Positions 25,706-39,347 of a stretch of DNA of 64,000 nucleotides are shown in pieces. A program made the translations under genes and the position numbers. The stretch spans positions 558,001 through 622,000 of the forward strand of contig NZ_CP054056.1 in NCBI RefSeq assembly GCF_013283855.1, in the 5' to 3' direction. Under the pieces are notes generated by a model. It worked only from the letters and a program-made list of their open reading frames with translations. It did not search any database and was not told where the DNA came from. This DNA is from Aquiluna borgnonia (GTDB lineage: Bacteria; Actinomycetota; Actinomycetes; Actinomycetales; Microbacteriaceae). Numbering within the stretch: the first letter of the stretch is position 1; each line of letters begins with the position of its first letter.

Positions 25706-25706
<1 letters not shown>
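25680..25706. promoter_or_regulatory. CIRCE element (HrcA operator)
   Basis: TTGGCACTC (25680-25688), a 9-base spacer, and GAGTGCCAA (25698-25706) make a perfect inverted repeat. It differs from the textbook TTAGCACTC only by G/C replacing A/T at matching positions. It overlaps the -10 box on one side and the hrcA start codon on the other, so it can act on both transcription and, as a hairpin, on translation of hrcA. Confidence 0.93.
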
Positions 25707-27773
<2,067 letters not shown>

Positions 27774-27774
<1 letters not shown>

Positions 27775-28463
27775 TGCATTGGTTTTATGACCCCGCGCTG
27801 ACCGTATCTTCCGTTCGGCTTCCCGAGCAAGAGGCAAAGCACGTCAAATCGCTGCGATTGGAAGTCGATGAGGAAATTGCCATCACAAACGGTCTGGGTT
27901 TGGTGTTGAAGGCACGCCACCAGGGAGATTCTGATTATCAGCCGCTCGACAACTACACAGTGCAGGAACCAAAACCTCGGTTTCATCTAGTTCAGGCCCT
28001 TGCCAAGGGGGACAGGGACGAAATGGCCCTGCAGGCTTCCGTGGAACTTGGTGTCAGCTCAGTAACACCCCTGCAGTCCGAGCGCTCTGTGGTGAGGTGG
28101 GACGGCAAAGCGGAAAAAAACCGTGAGCGTTGGCAGCAGATCGCGCTGGCCGCAATGAAGCAGTCCCAGCAAGCTCACCTATGCGCCATAAGAGAGCTAC
28201 AAACAACCAAGACTGTTCGGCCAGTTGGGCTTGGTTTGGTCCTAGATCCTGCCGCCAGTCAGACGATTAGCTCGGTTAGATTCGAGCTTGATGACATTAC
28301 TTTGGTTGTCGGGCCTGAGGGTGGACTTAGTGATGCCGAGATACAAAAGCTCTCAGAATCGGGTTTCACTCCGGTTCGCCTGGGAACCTCTGTGCTCCGC
28401 ACATCAACTGCAGGTCCCGCTGCCATCGCCGCCCTCATGCTCGCTGTTGGGGCTTGGGACTAA
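27774..28463 (+). CDS. rsmE: 16S rRNA (uracil1498-N3)-methyltransferase
   Basis: SPOUT-class methyltransferase modifying U1498 of 16S rRNA. N-terminal PUA-like region (VRLPEQEAKHVKSLRLEVDE), then the SAM-binding knot VVGPEGGLSDAEI, and LGTSVLRTSTAGPAAI. 229 residues. GTG start shares a base with the dnaJ stop. The neighbours hrcA-dnaJ-rsmE-HIT-phoH are typical of actinobacteria. Confidence 0.94.
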
Positions 28464-28488
28464 GACCTAGGATTGGGCTGGAGGAAAA

Positions 28489-28803
28489 ATGGACTGCATC
28501 TTTTGCAAAATCATCTCGGGGGCACTTGGCACTGAGTTGCTGGCCGAGAATGAGCAGGCGGTCGCCTTTGCGGACATCAATCCACAGGCTAAAACTCACA
28601 TTTTGGTGGTTCCAAGACAGCACACCGTCAACATCTCCGAATTAGAAAACGACACCGTTCTTCTGGGTCTTTTCAGCCTCATCAGAGAGGTATCTGCTCA
28701 ATTTACCGATGGTCAATTTAGATTGCAGTTCAACGCGGGCGAGCGCGAGGGGCAATCGGTGTTCCACACTCACGCTCACATCTTGAGTCAGTCGGGAAAT
28801 TAG
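28489..28803 (+). CDS. HIT family hydrolase (HinT-like)
   Basis: Nucleotide phosphoramidase of 104 residues. MDCIFCKIISG at the N-terminus has the zinc cysteine pair, HILVVPRQHTVN the first motif, and VFHTHAHILSQ the catalytic histidine triad. It is slightly short at the C-terminus compared with HinT of about 115 residues, ending soon after the triad. One base overlaps phoH. Physiological substrate unknown. Confidence 0.92.
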   Translation: MDCIFCKIISGALGTELLAENEQAVAFADINPQAKTHILVVPRQHTVNISELENDTVLLGLFSLIREVSAQFTDGQFRLQFNAGEREGQSVFHTHAHILSQSGN

Positions 28804-29750
28804 TGGCTCAGCTGAATTTTGAAATCTCAAGGGTCAATGTTGCAGACCTCCTCGGGCCGCAGGATCGACTCGTGAAGAAACTTGAAAAAGACTTCCCGGG
28901 ACTCAGGGTTCAAAACCGCGGCAACGCGTTCATGCTCGAGGGCGAGCCTTCCCAGCTGGAATCCGCAAGGCAGGTCCTAGAGGAGTTAGCTGACCTTATC
29001 GCCCAGGGAGTGGTCCCGGATGAACGCTCGGTAACTGAGTCAGCGCGCATTCTGGCTTCAGGCTCGGAGGTTCCATCAAAGGTGCTCGGTGCAGGAGCGA
29101 TTGTTACCCCTGGTAAAACCGTGCGAGCCAAGACCCTGGGTCAAAAGCAGTATTTGGAAGCCATAGACGAGCACACGATAACTTTCGGAATTGGCCCGGC
29201 TGGAACAGGAAAAACCTACCTTGCGGTAGCCAAGGCCGTGTCTGCGCTTTACGCCAGGCAGGTTAGTCGAATCATCCTTACTAGGCCCGCCGTTGAGGCT
29301 GGTGAGCGACTTGGTTTTCTACCCGGAACCCTAAGCGAAAAGATTGACCCTTACCTGAGGCCGCTATTTGATGCCATTCAGGAGATGTTGGAACCAGAGG
29401 CAACAGCCAGAATGCTTCAGGCCGGTGTGATTGAGGTGGCACCGCTGGCCTACATGCGTGGCCGCACTCTGAATGACTCATTCATTATTTTGGACGAGGC
29501 ACAGAACACTACCGCCGAGCAGATGAAAATGTTCCTGACCCGACTTGGTTTTAATTCAAAAATGGTCATCACCGGAGACACCTCGCAGGTTGATCTTCCC
29601 GGTGGGAAATCTGGTTTGAGCATCGCAACCAAAATTCTTTCGGGGGTGGAGGGGCTGCACATTTCGAAACTCTCCAGCAAAGACGTGGTGCGCCACGAGC
29701 TGGTGACTCGAATTGTTGAGGCATACGATAGGGCCCAAGATGAGCATTGA
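28803..29750 (+). CDS. phoH: PhoH family ATPase
   Basis: RNA-linked ATPase, 315 residues, with Walker A GPAGTGKTYLA, SRIILTRPAVEAGERLGFLPG, and Walker B FIILDEAQNTT, followed by GDTSQVDLP. N-terminal KH-like region before residue 100 (FPGLRVQNRGNAFMLEGE). Starts at GTG 28803, overlapping the HIT gene by one base and ybeY by 11 bases. Coupling of phoH with ybeY suggests a role in ribosome or RNA maturation, an inference from genomic association. Confidence 0.93.
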   Translation: MAQLNFEISRVNVADLLGPQDRLVKKLEKDFPGLRVQNRGNAFMLEGEPSQLESARQVLEELADLIAQGVVPDERSVTESARILASGSEVPSKVLGAGAIVTPGKTVRAKTLGQKQYLEAIDEHTITFGIGPAGTGKTYLAVAKAVSALYARQVSRIILTRPAVEAGERLGFLPGTLSEKIDPYLRPLFDAIQEMLEPEATARMLQAGVIEVAPLAYMRGRTLNDSFIILDEAQNTTAEQMKMFLTRLGFNSKMVITGDTSQVDLPGGKSGLSIATKILSGVEGLHISKLSSKDVVRHELVTRIVEAYDRAQDEH

Positions 29751-30201
29751 AATTTCCAACGAGTCCGAGGTAGCGGTCGACACTGACCGCGTGCTCGCGC
29801 TTGCCTCGAGTGTCCGGGATGCCTTGAAGCTTCACCCAATGGTTGATGTCGGCATCATTTTCGTTGACGAGGGTCCAATGACCGATCTCCACATCAAATG
29901 GATGGATGAAGAGGGGCCGACAGACGTGCTCAGTTTCCCCATGGATGAATTGCGTCCGGGGTCTGATCTGGTTCCCTCCCCAGAGGGAGTCCTCGGCGAC
30001 ATTGTGGTTTGCCCGCAGGTTGCAACCAGGCAGGCCATAGCCGCTGGTCACGAGCCGATCAACGAGGTGCTGCTTTTGGTGACCCACGGCATGCTGCACT
30101 TGGTTGGCTTTGACCACGCCGAACCAGAGGAGGAGCGCGAAATGTTCGCCCTTCAGAAAAAGCTCCTTGAAGAGTTTTATCAAGGGGAGTCGCTTGCTTG
30201 A
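29740..30201 (+). CDS. ybeY: Endoribonuclease YbeY (rRNA maturation)
   Basis: Single-strand-specific metallo-endoribonuclease for 16S rRNA 3'-end maturation and 70S quality control. The zinc motif is HGMLHLVGFDH, preceded by PTDVLSFPMDE. 153 residues. ATG at 29740 overlaps phoH by 11 bases; an upstream ATG at 29713 lies inside phoH and adds nine non-family residues. The end overlaps the next gene by 8 bases. Confidence 0.94.
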   Translation: MSIEISNESEVAVDTDRVLALASSVRDALKLHPMVDVGIIFVDEGPMTDLHIKWMDEEGPTDVLSFPMDELRPGSDLVPSPEGVLGDIVVCPQVATRQAIAAGHEPINEVLLLVTHGMLHLVGFDHAEPEEEREMFALQKKLLEEFYQGESLA

Positions 30202-31267
30202 GTTTGCGATTGGGCTGGTGGCGCTGGTATTGCTAGTTCTTCTGGCTGCCGCCCAAACTCATCTGGAAGCCGAGTCAGATCCTCGAGCCGGCTCGCTTTC
30301 CTTGGCCAGGGCGCTGCTGCTGGCCGGCGTGGCCGCCAGTTGGCTTGTTGCCTTAGCTCCGCAGGCACCGTTTGCTCTTATCCTTGCGGTCTTCATTCTT
30401 GCTATCTGGTTCATCCAGCAGGCCCTTGGGAAACTGATTGGAAACCGGAACCCGGGAAAGCGCTTGGCGAGTTGGCTTGACAGCTTTATTTCGCGGTGGT
30501 CGAAGCTTGTAGAACCGATTCGCTTGAGCGCACCGCAGATCGTTGAGGACTACGAGGCTGAACTGATCGAGTCCGTTGAAGAGTTCGGCGAGCGCATCGT
30601 CCGTGAGGTGATGGTTCCCAGGGTGGACATGGAGGTGGTTCAAGCGGATGATTCGCTTGAACGAGCACTCGCTGTATTCATCTCCTCCGGTTTCTCACGT
30701 CTTCCTGTTATTGGGGAAGACGTTGATGACGTGGTTGGAATTCTTTATCTAAAGGACCTTGCCCGCTACATGCATCAAAACCCCCTGCAACTCTCCGAGG
30801 TAAAAGCCAGCGAGGCCTCCAGGCCAGTGCTCTTTACCCCAGAGTCAATCCCGGTAGCTCAACTTCTGCAGCAAATGCAGCGCAGCGGAACTCAGATTGC
30901 TGTGGTTTCCGATGAGTACGGTGGGGTGGCTGGAATCGCGACGATCGAGGACCTGCTTGAGGAACTGGTTGGTGAGATTAGCGATGAGCACGATCGAGAA
31001 ACAGCTGACATAGAACTAGTCGGCAGCGACCTCTTCCGGGTTAACCCCAGAGTTACGCTCGATGAGCTCTCGGAGCACTGCGAACTTGAGATTGAAGATG
31101 AGGACGTTGACACCGTTGGAGGATTGCTAATCAAGGCGCTGGGAAATTTGCCCAAAGGTGGTGAAGTGGTCAGCTCATCGGGTCTGGAACTGACTGCGGA
31201 GCGGGTCGATGCCAAACGAGGCCGTATTCTTAGCGTCTTGGTGCGCAAGCAGGAGATCAATGACTAA
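30194..31267 (+). CDS. CBS-domain membrane protein, CorC/HlyC family
   Basis: Family sometimes called hemolysin-like or CNNM/CorC, linked to magnesium/cobalt handling. TTG at 30194 has AAGGGGAG before it. N-terminal membrane part with about three spans (residues 1-95), a linker, two CBS domains at about 135-255 (VMVPRVDMEVVQ, GFSRLPVIGEDVDDVVGILYLKD, IAVVSDEYGGVAGIATIEDLLEELVGEI), then the C-terminal transporter-associated domain. At 357 residues the membrane part is short; the usual conserved CNNM motifs of the first helices are hard to see. It sits between ybeY and era, its usual actinobacterial place. Confidence 0.85.
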   Translation: MLEFAIGLVALVLLVLLAAAQTHLEAESDPRAGSLSLARALLLAGVAASWLVALAPQAPFALILAVFILAIWFIQQALGKLIGNRNPGKRLASWLDSFISRWSKLVEPIRLSAPQIVEDYEAELIESVEEFGERIVREVMVPRVDMEVVQADDSLERALAVFISSGFSRLPVIGEDVDDVVGILYLKDLARYMHQNPLQLSEVKASEASRPVLFTPESIPVAQLLQQMQRSGTQIAVVSDEYGGVAGIATIEDLLEELVGEISDEHDRETADIELVGSDLFRVNPRVTLDELSEHCELEIEDEDVDTVGGLLIKALGNLPKGGEVVSSSGLELTAERVDAKRGRILSVLVRKQEIND

Positions 31268-32144
31268 TCGCCATTCTGGGTTCGTTTCCTTTGTCGGTCG
31301 GCCCAACGTTGGGAAGTCGACTCTGATGAACGCGATGGTGGGGCAAAAATTCGCCATCACCAGCTCCAAGCCTCAAACCACTCGTAAGGCGATTCGGGCG
31401 ATTTTGAATCACCCCGAGGGCCAACTTGTCATCGTTGATCTCCCAGGGGTCCACCGCCCTCGAACACTCCTTGGGCAACGCCTAAACGATTTGGTAACCT
31501 CGACCCTTACCGATGTCGACGTGATTGCCTTCTGCACGCCAGCTAACGAAAAAATTGGCCCGGGGGACGCTCACATTGTCGCGGATCTCTCACGCTTTCC
31601 AAAGGCTAAGAAGATCGCCCTGGTTACCAAGGTTGACACGGTGAGCAAGCAGCGTCTGGCCGAGCACCTGATGGAAGTTTCTGGCATGGCGGATTGGGCT
31701 GAAATCGTGCCGGTCTCGGCACTGACTGGAGATCAGGTTCACTTGGTTTCCGACATCATTGTGAAGCTACTTCCAGTCGGCCCAGAGCTCTACCCGGACG
31801 ACATTGAGACCGAGGAGACCTCCGAGGACCTGATTTGCGAGTTTGTTCGAGAGGCCGCTCTGGAACTGGTAGATGATGAGTTACCGCACTCCCTAGCCGT
31901 AACCCTGGATGAGATTGTTGACGGGGAGAACAAGCCCAATGTCCACGTCAGCCTTTGGGTTGAGCGAGACAGCCAAAAGGGCATCGTGATTGGAAAAGCC
32001 GGGTCGATGCTGAGAACAATCGGCGCAGCCGCCCGAAAGCAAATTGAAAGCCACCTGGGATATCCAATCCACCTCTCAATTCAGGTGAGAGTAGCTCAAG
32101 ACTGGCAAAGAAGCGCAAAGCAGCTGGGCAAACTCGGGTTCTAG
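31260..32144 (+). CDS. era: GTPase Era
   Basis: Ribosome-assembly GTPase that binds the 3' end of 16S rRNA. 294 residues: GRPNVGKST P-loop, SKPQTTRKAIRAI effector region, DLPGVHRPRTLLG, TKVD, and C-terminal KH domain (IVIGKAGSMLRTIGAAARKQIE). ATG at 31260 overlaps the preceding gene by 8 bases; an earlier in-frame start would be internal to it. Next gene is leuA after 120 bases with a leader. Confidence 0.95.
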   Translation: MTNRHSGFVSFVGRPNVGKSTLMNAMVGQKFAITSSKPQTTRKAIRAILNHPEGQLVIVDLPGVHRPRTLLGQRLNDLVTSTLTDVDVIAFCTPANEKIGPGDAHIVADLSRFPKAKKIALVTKVDTVSKQRLAEHLMEVSGMADWAEIVPVSALTGDQVHLVSDIIVKLLPVGPELYPDDIETEETSEDLICEFVREAALELVDDELPHSLAVTLDEIVDGENKPNVHVSLWVERDSQKGIVIGKAGSMLRTIGAAARKQIESHLGYPIHLSIQVRVAQDWQRSAKQLGKLGF

Positions 32145-32159
32145 TGCTAGCGTAGGAAC

Positions 32160-33995
<1,836 letters not shown>

Positions 33996-34035
33996 CCTGA
34001 GGGTAAAAGCCAATCGCGATTGAGATACTTCTTTC

Positions 34036-34752
34036 ATGCCTCACTACCGCGATGAAGGGATTGTGCTTCGCACCCACAAGCTGGGCGAAGTCGATCGAAT
34101 TCTGACCATCCTCACCAAGGATCATGGTCAAGTTCGTGCGGTCGCGAAGGGTGTTCGCAAGACCTCAAGCCGCTTCGGTGCTCGACTAGAACCCTTTATG
34201 GTTTGCGACCTCCAGCTTTTCGAGGGCAAAAATCTGGACACGGTTTCTCAGGTGGAGCAGCTTTCCAATTACGGCGCCGCTATTGTCGCGGATTACCCGC
34301 GATACACCGCGGCCAGTGCAATGGTTGAGGCTGCCGAACGTTTGACCCGTGAATCGTCTAATTCTCAGCAGTATCTGCTTCTGCTTGGCGGGCTCAGAAC
34401 TCTCGCGGCCGGTGTTCATCAGTCCTCTCAGGTCTTGGACTCTTACCTGCTTCGCGCGCTTGCACTCTCTGGTTGGGTGCCTGAGTTCGACCGCTGTCAG
34501 GGATGCGGTGGCGAACCCATTTCCTTCTCAGTTCATACCGGGTTTGTAAGCTGCAGCACTTGCCTTGCTCCGGGGTCCGTCCGGTTGGGGGCCTCTGGCT
34601 TGGCTCACATGACCGATCTGCTCGGTGGTAATTGGGAGGGTGTCGGTAAAGCGAAGCAGGAGACCAAGGAGGCAGTTTCTTCGGTAATCTCTGCATACCT
34701 GCAGTGGCAAATTGAGCGAGGTCTGAGATCTATGAATCTGGTTGAGCGCTAA
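34036..34752 (+). CDS. recO: DNA repair protein RecO
   Basis: Recombination mediator that loads RecA with RecR. 238 residues: N-terminal OB fold (RDEGIVLRTHKLGEVDRI), a helical middle, and a CxxC...CxxC zinc site (CQGCGGE, CSTC). The stop codon overlaps the uppS start by one base. Part of the era-leuA-recO-uppS run. Confidence 0.93.
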   Translation: MPHYRDEGIVLRTHKLGEVDRILTILTKDHGQVRAVAKGVRKTSSRFGARLEPFMVCDLQLFEGKNLDTVSQVEQLSNYGAAIVADYPRYTAASAMVEAAERLTRESSNSQQYLLLLGGLRTLAAGVHQSSQVLDSYLLRALALSGWVPEFDRCQGCGGEPISFSVHTGFVSCSTCLAPGSVRLGASGLAHMTDLLGGNWEGVGKAKQETKEAVSSVISAYLQWQIERGLRSMNLVER

Positions 34753-35510
34753 TGGTGCAGCTATTTGATCCACAGCGCAGACCGCCGGTTTTCTCCAAAG
34801 TACCAAAGCACATTGCGGTCGTGATGGATGGGAATGGGCGGTGGGCCAACGCCCGGGGACTCACCCGCACCGAAGGTCATAAGGCCGGTGAGGCTGCACT
34901 TCTGGAGGTCATTGCAGGGGCCATTGAAGCCGGAGTAACCCACGTCACTGCGTATGCGTTTTCAACCGAAAACTGGAAGCGTTCTCCCGACGAGGTTCGA
35001 TTTCTCATGGGCTACAACAAGGAAGTGCTCAGGAGAAGACGTGACCTGCTTGACAGCTGGGGTGTAAGGATCCGCTGGGCGGGCCGCAGACCCAAACTCT
35101 GGCCTACGGTCATCAATGAATTGCTTGAGGCTGAAAAACGAACCAGGTCAAATTCGCGACTCACGCTAACGATGGCGGTCAACTATGGCGGTCGTCAGGA
35201 GATCTTAGATGCCGTGAATCGAATGGCAGATGAGGTTTCCGCCGGAAAACTCAAGCCCGGTTCAATAACTGAAAAAACTATGCAGAGGTTTCTTTACGTC
35301 CCGGAGCTACCAGATGTCGATCTCTTTCTGAGATCTAGTGGTGAAATGCGCACTTCTAATTTCCTGCTGTGGCAATCCAGCTATGCCGAAATGATGTTTC
35401 TTCCGACTCTCTGGCCTGACTTCACAAGGGAGACCATTTGGGAAGCCATTGATTCCTTCGCGAATCGGGATAGGCGCTTCGGCCAGGCCACTGATGCGCC
35501 GCTAAACTAG
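34752..35510 (+). CDS. uppS: Isoprenyl (undecaprenyl/decaprenyl) diphosphate synthase
   Basis: cis-Prenyltransferase making the lipid carrier for cell wall synthesis. 252 residues: [18 protein letters not shown], the GHKAGEAAL substrate motif, [12 protein letters not shown], and C-terminal [20 protein letters not shown]. In actinobacteria the product chain length varies, so the exact polyprenyl chain is not deducible. Overlaps recO by one base; glyS follows. Confidence 0.94.
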   Translation: MVQLFDPQRRPPVFSKVPKHIAVVMDGNGRWANARGLTRTEGHKAGEAALLEVIAGAIEAGVTHVTAYAFSTENWKRSPDEVRFLMGYNKEVLRRRRDLLDSWGVRIRWAGRRPKLWPTVINELLEAEKRTRSNSRLTLTMAVNYGGRQEILDAVNRMADEVSAGKLKPGSITEKTMQRFLYVPELPDVDLFLRSSGEMRTSNFLLWQSSYAEMMFLPTLWPDFTRETIWEAIDSFANRDRRFGQATDAPLN

Positions 35511-35544
35511 CACTTCAGCTCATAGCGCTACCCACTGGAGACCA

Positions 35545-36921
35545 ATGGCAACCCAAAAATTAGATCAGGTTATTTCGCTTGCAAAGCGTCGCGGTTTTGT
35601 CTTTCAAGCCGGCGAGATTTACGGCGGGTCCCGTTCTGCATGGGATTACGGCCCGCTCGGTGTTGAACTCAAAGAGAACATCAAACGGCAGTGGTGGCGG
35701 TCGATGGTCTCTGGTCGCGAAGACGTCGTTGGTTTGGACTCCTCAATCATCCTCCCCAAGAAGGTTTGGGAGGCATCCGGTCACGTTGAGGCGTTCGTTG
35801 ACCCGCTTATTGAGTGCACCAGCTGTCACAAGCGTTTCCGTGCCGATCACCTGGAGGAGGCCTTCCAGGAGAAAAAGGGTCGAGCTGCCACTTCGATGGC
35901 GGAAATCCCCTGCCCCAACTGTGGAAACAAGGACATTTGGACCGAGCCTAAGAATTTCAATGGGCTACTAAAGACCTCGCTTGGACCAGTCGAGGATGAA
36001 TCGGGTCTGCACTATCTTCGACCAGAGACCGCCCAGGGCATCTTCGTCAACTTCAACAACGTTCTCAACGCCTCGAGAATGAAGCCCCCGTTCGGTATTG
36101 GGCAAATGGGCAAGAGCTTCCGTAACGAAATCACCCCGGGAAACTTCATTTTCCGCACCCGTGAGTTCGAGCAAATGGAAATGGAATTCTTTGTCAAACC
36201 TGGTGAGGATGAGACCTGGCACGAGTACTGGATTCAGCAGCGCTACAACTGGTACGTCGACCTCGGTATCAATCCCGAGAACCTTAGGCTGTTTGAGCAC
36301 CCCAAGGAAAAGCTTTCCCACTACTCAAAGCGCACCGTAGACATCGAGTATCGATTCGGATTCCAGGGCAGCGAATTTGGCGAGCTCGAGGGCATTGCCA
36401 ACCGAACTGACTACGACCTCAGAACCCACTCCGAAGCTTCCGGTGTTGACCTGAGCTACTTTGACCCGCAAGAGGAAAAACGTTGGACGCCTTACGTTAT
36501 CGAGCCGGCTGCGGGTCTAACCAGGTCACTCATGGCATTCCTGGTTGATGCCTACGCCGAGGACGAGGCTCCAAACGCAAAGGGTGGCGTTGACGTCCGT
36601 ACGGTTCTAAGACTTGATTACCGTCTTGCTCCCGTGAAGGCTGCGGTTTTGCCGCTCAGCAGAAACGATGAGCTAAACCCAATTGCCAAGAATTTGGCCG
36701 CTGAGCTAAGAGGAATCTGGAATGTGGATTACGACGACGCCGGTGCCATTGGTCGTCGCTACCGCAGACAAGATGAGATCGGCACGCCATTCTGCATCAC
36801 AGTTGACTTCGACACTCCCAACGATCAGTCAGTAACCATTAGGGAGCGAGACTCGATGGCTCAGGAGCGCGTGGCGCTTTCTCAGGTCAAGTCCTACATG
36901 TTTGAAAGAATTAACGGCTAG
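35545..36921 (+). CDS. glyS: Glycyl-tRNA synthetase (alpha2 type)
   Basis: Class II synthetase of the single-polypeptide dimeric kind, 458 residues. [17 protein letters not shown], motif 2 [24 protein letters not shown] cut here to [10 protein letters not shown], and a zinc-type CTSCHK...CPNCGN pair are seen. C-terminal anticodon-binding domain ([17 protein letters not shown]). Not the bacterial GlyQ/GlyS two-subunit form. The next gene dus starts at the base following its stop codon. Confidence 0.95.
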   Translation: MATQKLDQVISLAKRRGFVFQAGEIYGGSRSAWDYGPLGVELKENIKRQWWRSMVSGREDVVGLDSSIILPKKVWEASGHVEAFVDPLIECTSCHKRFRADHLEEAFQEKKGRAATSMAEIPCPNCGNKDIWTEPKNFNGLLKTSLGPVEDESGLHYLRPETAQGIFVNFNNVLNASRMKPPFGIGQMGKSFRNEITPGNFIFRTREFEQMEMEFFVKPGEDETWHEYWIQQRYNWYVDLGINPENLRLFEHPKEKLSHYSKRTVDIEYRFGFQGSEFGELEGIANRTDYDLRTHSEASGVDLSYFDPQEEKRWTPYVIEPAAGLTRSLMAFLVDAYAEDEAPNAKGGVDVRTVLRLDYRLAPVKAAVLPLSRNDELNPIAKNLAAELRGIWNVDYDDAGAIGRRYRRQDEIGTPFCITVDFDTPNDQSVTIRERDSMAQERVALSQVKSYMFERING

Positions 36922-38076
36922 TTGGCTCTGAAATATGGCAAGCACGAGATAGCCATCCCGGTGGTTTTGGCCCCGATGGCTGGAATCACCAACACCGCGT
37001 ACCGAAGGCTGTGCCAAGAATACGGTGGCGGTTTGTTCGTCTCGGAAATGGTCACCTCAAGAGCTCTGGTCGAGCGGACCCCTGAGTCCATGAGGCTGAT
37101 TGGCCATCACGAGAGTGAGAAAATCCGCTCCGTTCAGCTCTATGGAGTTGACCCAAAGACAATCTCTGAGGCCGTAACCATGTTGGTCGCAGAAGACCGA
37201 GCTGATCACATTGATTTGAATTTTGGCTGCCCGGTCCCGAAGGTTACCCGCAAGGGCGGGGGAGCTGCACTGCCTTGGAAGTCAGATCTGTTTAGCTCAA
37301 TCGTTACATCTGCCGTGAAGGCAGCCGGGGATGTCCCCGTGACAGTCAAGATGCGCAAGGGCATCGATGCTGATCACATCACCTACTTGGACGCCGGTAA
37401 GTCCGCCCGTGATGCAGGTGTGGCTGCGGTAGCGCTGCACGGCAGGACCGCAGAGGAGTACTACTCGGGAATCGCGGATTGGGATGCAATTGCCCAGCTC
37501 CGAGCAGCGCTTCCTGATGTTCAAGTGCTAGGTAACGGTGATATTTGGTCCGCTGAAGATGCGGTGCGAATGATGGAGCAAACCGGCGTTGATGGAGTTG
37601 TAGTGGGCCGTGGTTGCCTAGGTAGGCCTTGGCTTTTCGGTGACCTCGAGCAAGCGATTGGGCGGTATCTCCAGGGGGAGAAATCGCCTGAGATAGCTAC
37701 CGCGATGCCAACTCTCGGCGAGGTGGCTGAGGCCTTCTATCGTCACATCGAGCTCCTGGTTGAATTTTTTGAGGATGAGGGTCGGGCCTGCAGGGATGTT
37801 CGTAAGCATGTGGCTTGGTACTTTAAAGGATATCCGGTCGGTGGTGACTTCAGGGCTCGTCTAGCCCAGGTTGAATCGTTAGAGCACGCCAGGGAAATCC
37901 TCGGTGAACTGGATGGCACAGTGGCTTATCCGGGAGAGGATGCGGAGGGTCCAAGGGGTAGGCTCGGCTCCGTGAAGAGCTGTGCGCTACCGGAGAACTG
38001 GCTTGATTCGAGAGAACTCAGCCCCAGCCACAAGCTTCAGCTTCAGCAGGCTGAACTTTCGGTTTCGGGGGGCTAG
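36922..38076 (+). CDS. dusB: tRNA-dihydrouridine synthase (DusB type)
   Basis: FMN-dependent reductase of tRNA uridines. 384 residues: VLAPMAGITNTAYRRLCQEYGGG, HIDLNFGCPVPKVTRKGGGAAL (catalytic Cys in NFGCP), VTVKMRKG, HGRTAEEYYSG, and GNGDIWSAEDA. Starts at TTG 36922, directly after the glyS stop. The glyS-dus-dgt-dnaG arrangement is conserved in actinobacteria. Confidence 0.93.
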   Translation: MALKYGKHEIAIPVVLAPMAGITNTAYRRLCQEYGGGLFVSEMVTSRALVERTPESMRLIGHHESEKIRSVQLYGVDPKTISEAVTMLVAEDRADHIDLNFGCPVPKVTRKGGGAALPWKSDLFSSIVTSAVKAAGDVPVTVKMRKGIDADHITYLDAGKSARDAGVAAVALHGRTAEEYYSGIADWDAIAQLRAALPDVQVLGNGDIWSAEDAVRMMEQTGVDGVVVGRGCLGRPWLFGDLEQAIGRYLQGEKSPEIATAMPTLGEVAEAFYRHIELLVEFFEDEGRACRDVRKHVAWYFKGYPVGGDFRARLAQVESLEHAREILGELDGTVAYPGEDAEGPRGRLGSVKSCALPENWLDSRELSPSHKLQLQQAELSVSGG

Positions 38077-38077
38077 C

Positions 38078-39337
38078 GTGAAGCCCATAACTCCAGAGGA
38101 ACCTGGTTACAGCGATCTAGATCGCGAACGATTTGTGCCTCAGGCGTCTTCATCGATGGTCAGGCGCGGTGAGTTTGCCAGAGATCGCGCCCGGGTGCTG
38201 CACTCCGCCGCCTTCAGGAGATTGAGCGCGAAGACGCAGGTGCTTTCACCGAGCTCGGGTGATTTTGCCAGAACGCGACTTACTCACTCTCTGGAAGTAG
38301 CACAGGTTGGCCGGGAGCTGGCGAGTGTGCTGGGCATAGATCCCGATTTGGTAGACATGGCCTGCCTGGCACATGACCTAGGTCATCCACCCTTCGGACA
38401 CAATGGTGAATCAGCTTTGAACTTCTGGTCTGCGGAGATTGGTGGCTTCGAGGGAAACGCCCAGACCTTCCGAATCCTCACCCGCCTGGAGCCCAAAATT
38501 TACGATGAGCAGGGTAGGGCCAGGGGTTTGAATCTAACCCGCGCCTCCCTTGATGCTTCGACCAAATACCCCTGGCGGCTGTCCGAAGCTCATGAGTTTG
38601 GAAACGCCGTCAAGTTTGGCGTCTACGAAGATGACCTAGAGGTTTTCCAGTGGATGAGGGCCGGGGCTCCTGAGGGCGCCAAATGCGTTGAGGCTCAAAT
38701 CATGGATTTCTCGGACGATGTCGCCTATTCCGTGCACGATTTTGAGGATGCAATTGTTGAGGGTTTCATAGACCCAGCCACTATTTCAGACCCTCAGGCC
38801 CGAGAGGCTCTGATTGAAGAGGTTGGGAAGTGGTCCGGGGGAATGCTCGCGAAGGTCCAGCTCGAAGAAGCGTTTCACTTGCTGATGGAATCCAAGTACT
38901 GGCTCTACAGTTTTGATGGCTCACCCAGGGACCTTGCTCAACTGAAGAATCTCACGAGTGACCTAATCGGATCCTTTGTTTCTAGGACCACGGATTCGAT
39001 CTTGGAGAATGCTTCAAGGGCGAAACTCACGCGATTCCGTGCTGGAGTAATCATTCCTTCAAAGGTTCGGAGCGAGATAGCTGTCCTGAAGGGCATTGTC
39101 GCTTCTGCGGTCATGACGCACAATTCCAGAGCGCGCTACTACGAGCAGCAGCGTGAACTTCTGATTGAGCTTGCGGATCGACTATTTGAAACCGGCTCTG
39201 AGCATCTCGATTCAATTTCTCGTTCGGCATGGCAGCAGGCGTCGAGTGAGATTGCGAGGCGCCGAGTAATTGTGGATCAGGTGGCTTCACTGACAGATCC
39301 TGCTGCCATGGCACTGCATGCCAAGCTGACAGCCTAG
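38078..39337 (+). CDS. dgt: dGTP triphosphohydrolase-like protein
   Basis: HD-domain dNTP triphosphohydrolase, 419 residues. RRLSAKTQVL, RTRLTHSLEVAQVGREL, ACLAHDLGHPPFGHNGE with the HD pair, and DDVAYSVHDFEDA. GTG at 38078 is one base after the dus stop and gives a sensible N-terminus; an earlier ATG at 37982 would overlap dus by 95 bases. Role in dNTP pool control is known for the family; preferred substrate not known here. Located directly before dnaG. Confidence 0.92.
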   Translation: MKPITPEEPGYSDLDRERFVPQASSSMVRRGEFARDRARVLHSAAFRRLSAKTQVLSPSSGDFARTRLTHSLEVAQVGRELASVLGIDPDLVDMACLAHDLGHPPFGHNGESALNFWSAEIGGFEGNAQTFRILTRLEPKIYDEQGRARGLNLTRASLDASTKYPWRLSEAHEFGNAVKFGVYEDDLEVFQWMRAGAPEGAKCVEAQIMDFSDDVAYSVHDFEDAIVEGFIDPATISDPQAREALIEEVGKWSGGMLAKVQLEEAFHLLMESKYWLYSFDGSPRDLAQLKNLTSDLIGSFVSRTTDSILENASRAKLTRFRAGVIIPSKVRSEIAVLKGIVASAVMTHNSRARYYEQQRELLIELADRLFETGSEHLDSISRSAWQQASSEIARRRVIVDQVASLTDPAAMALHAKLTA

Positions 39338-39347
39338 GATTCCTTAC

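Noticed and set aside
35511-35544. Glycine riboswitch or T-box before glyS
   Set aside because: The 34-base gap holds no structure or conserved motif.
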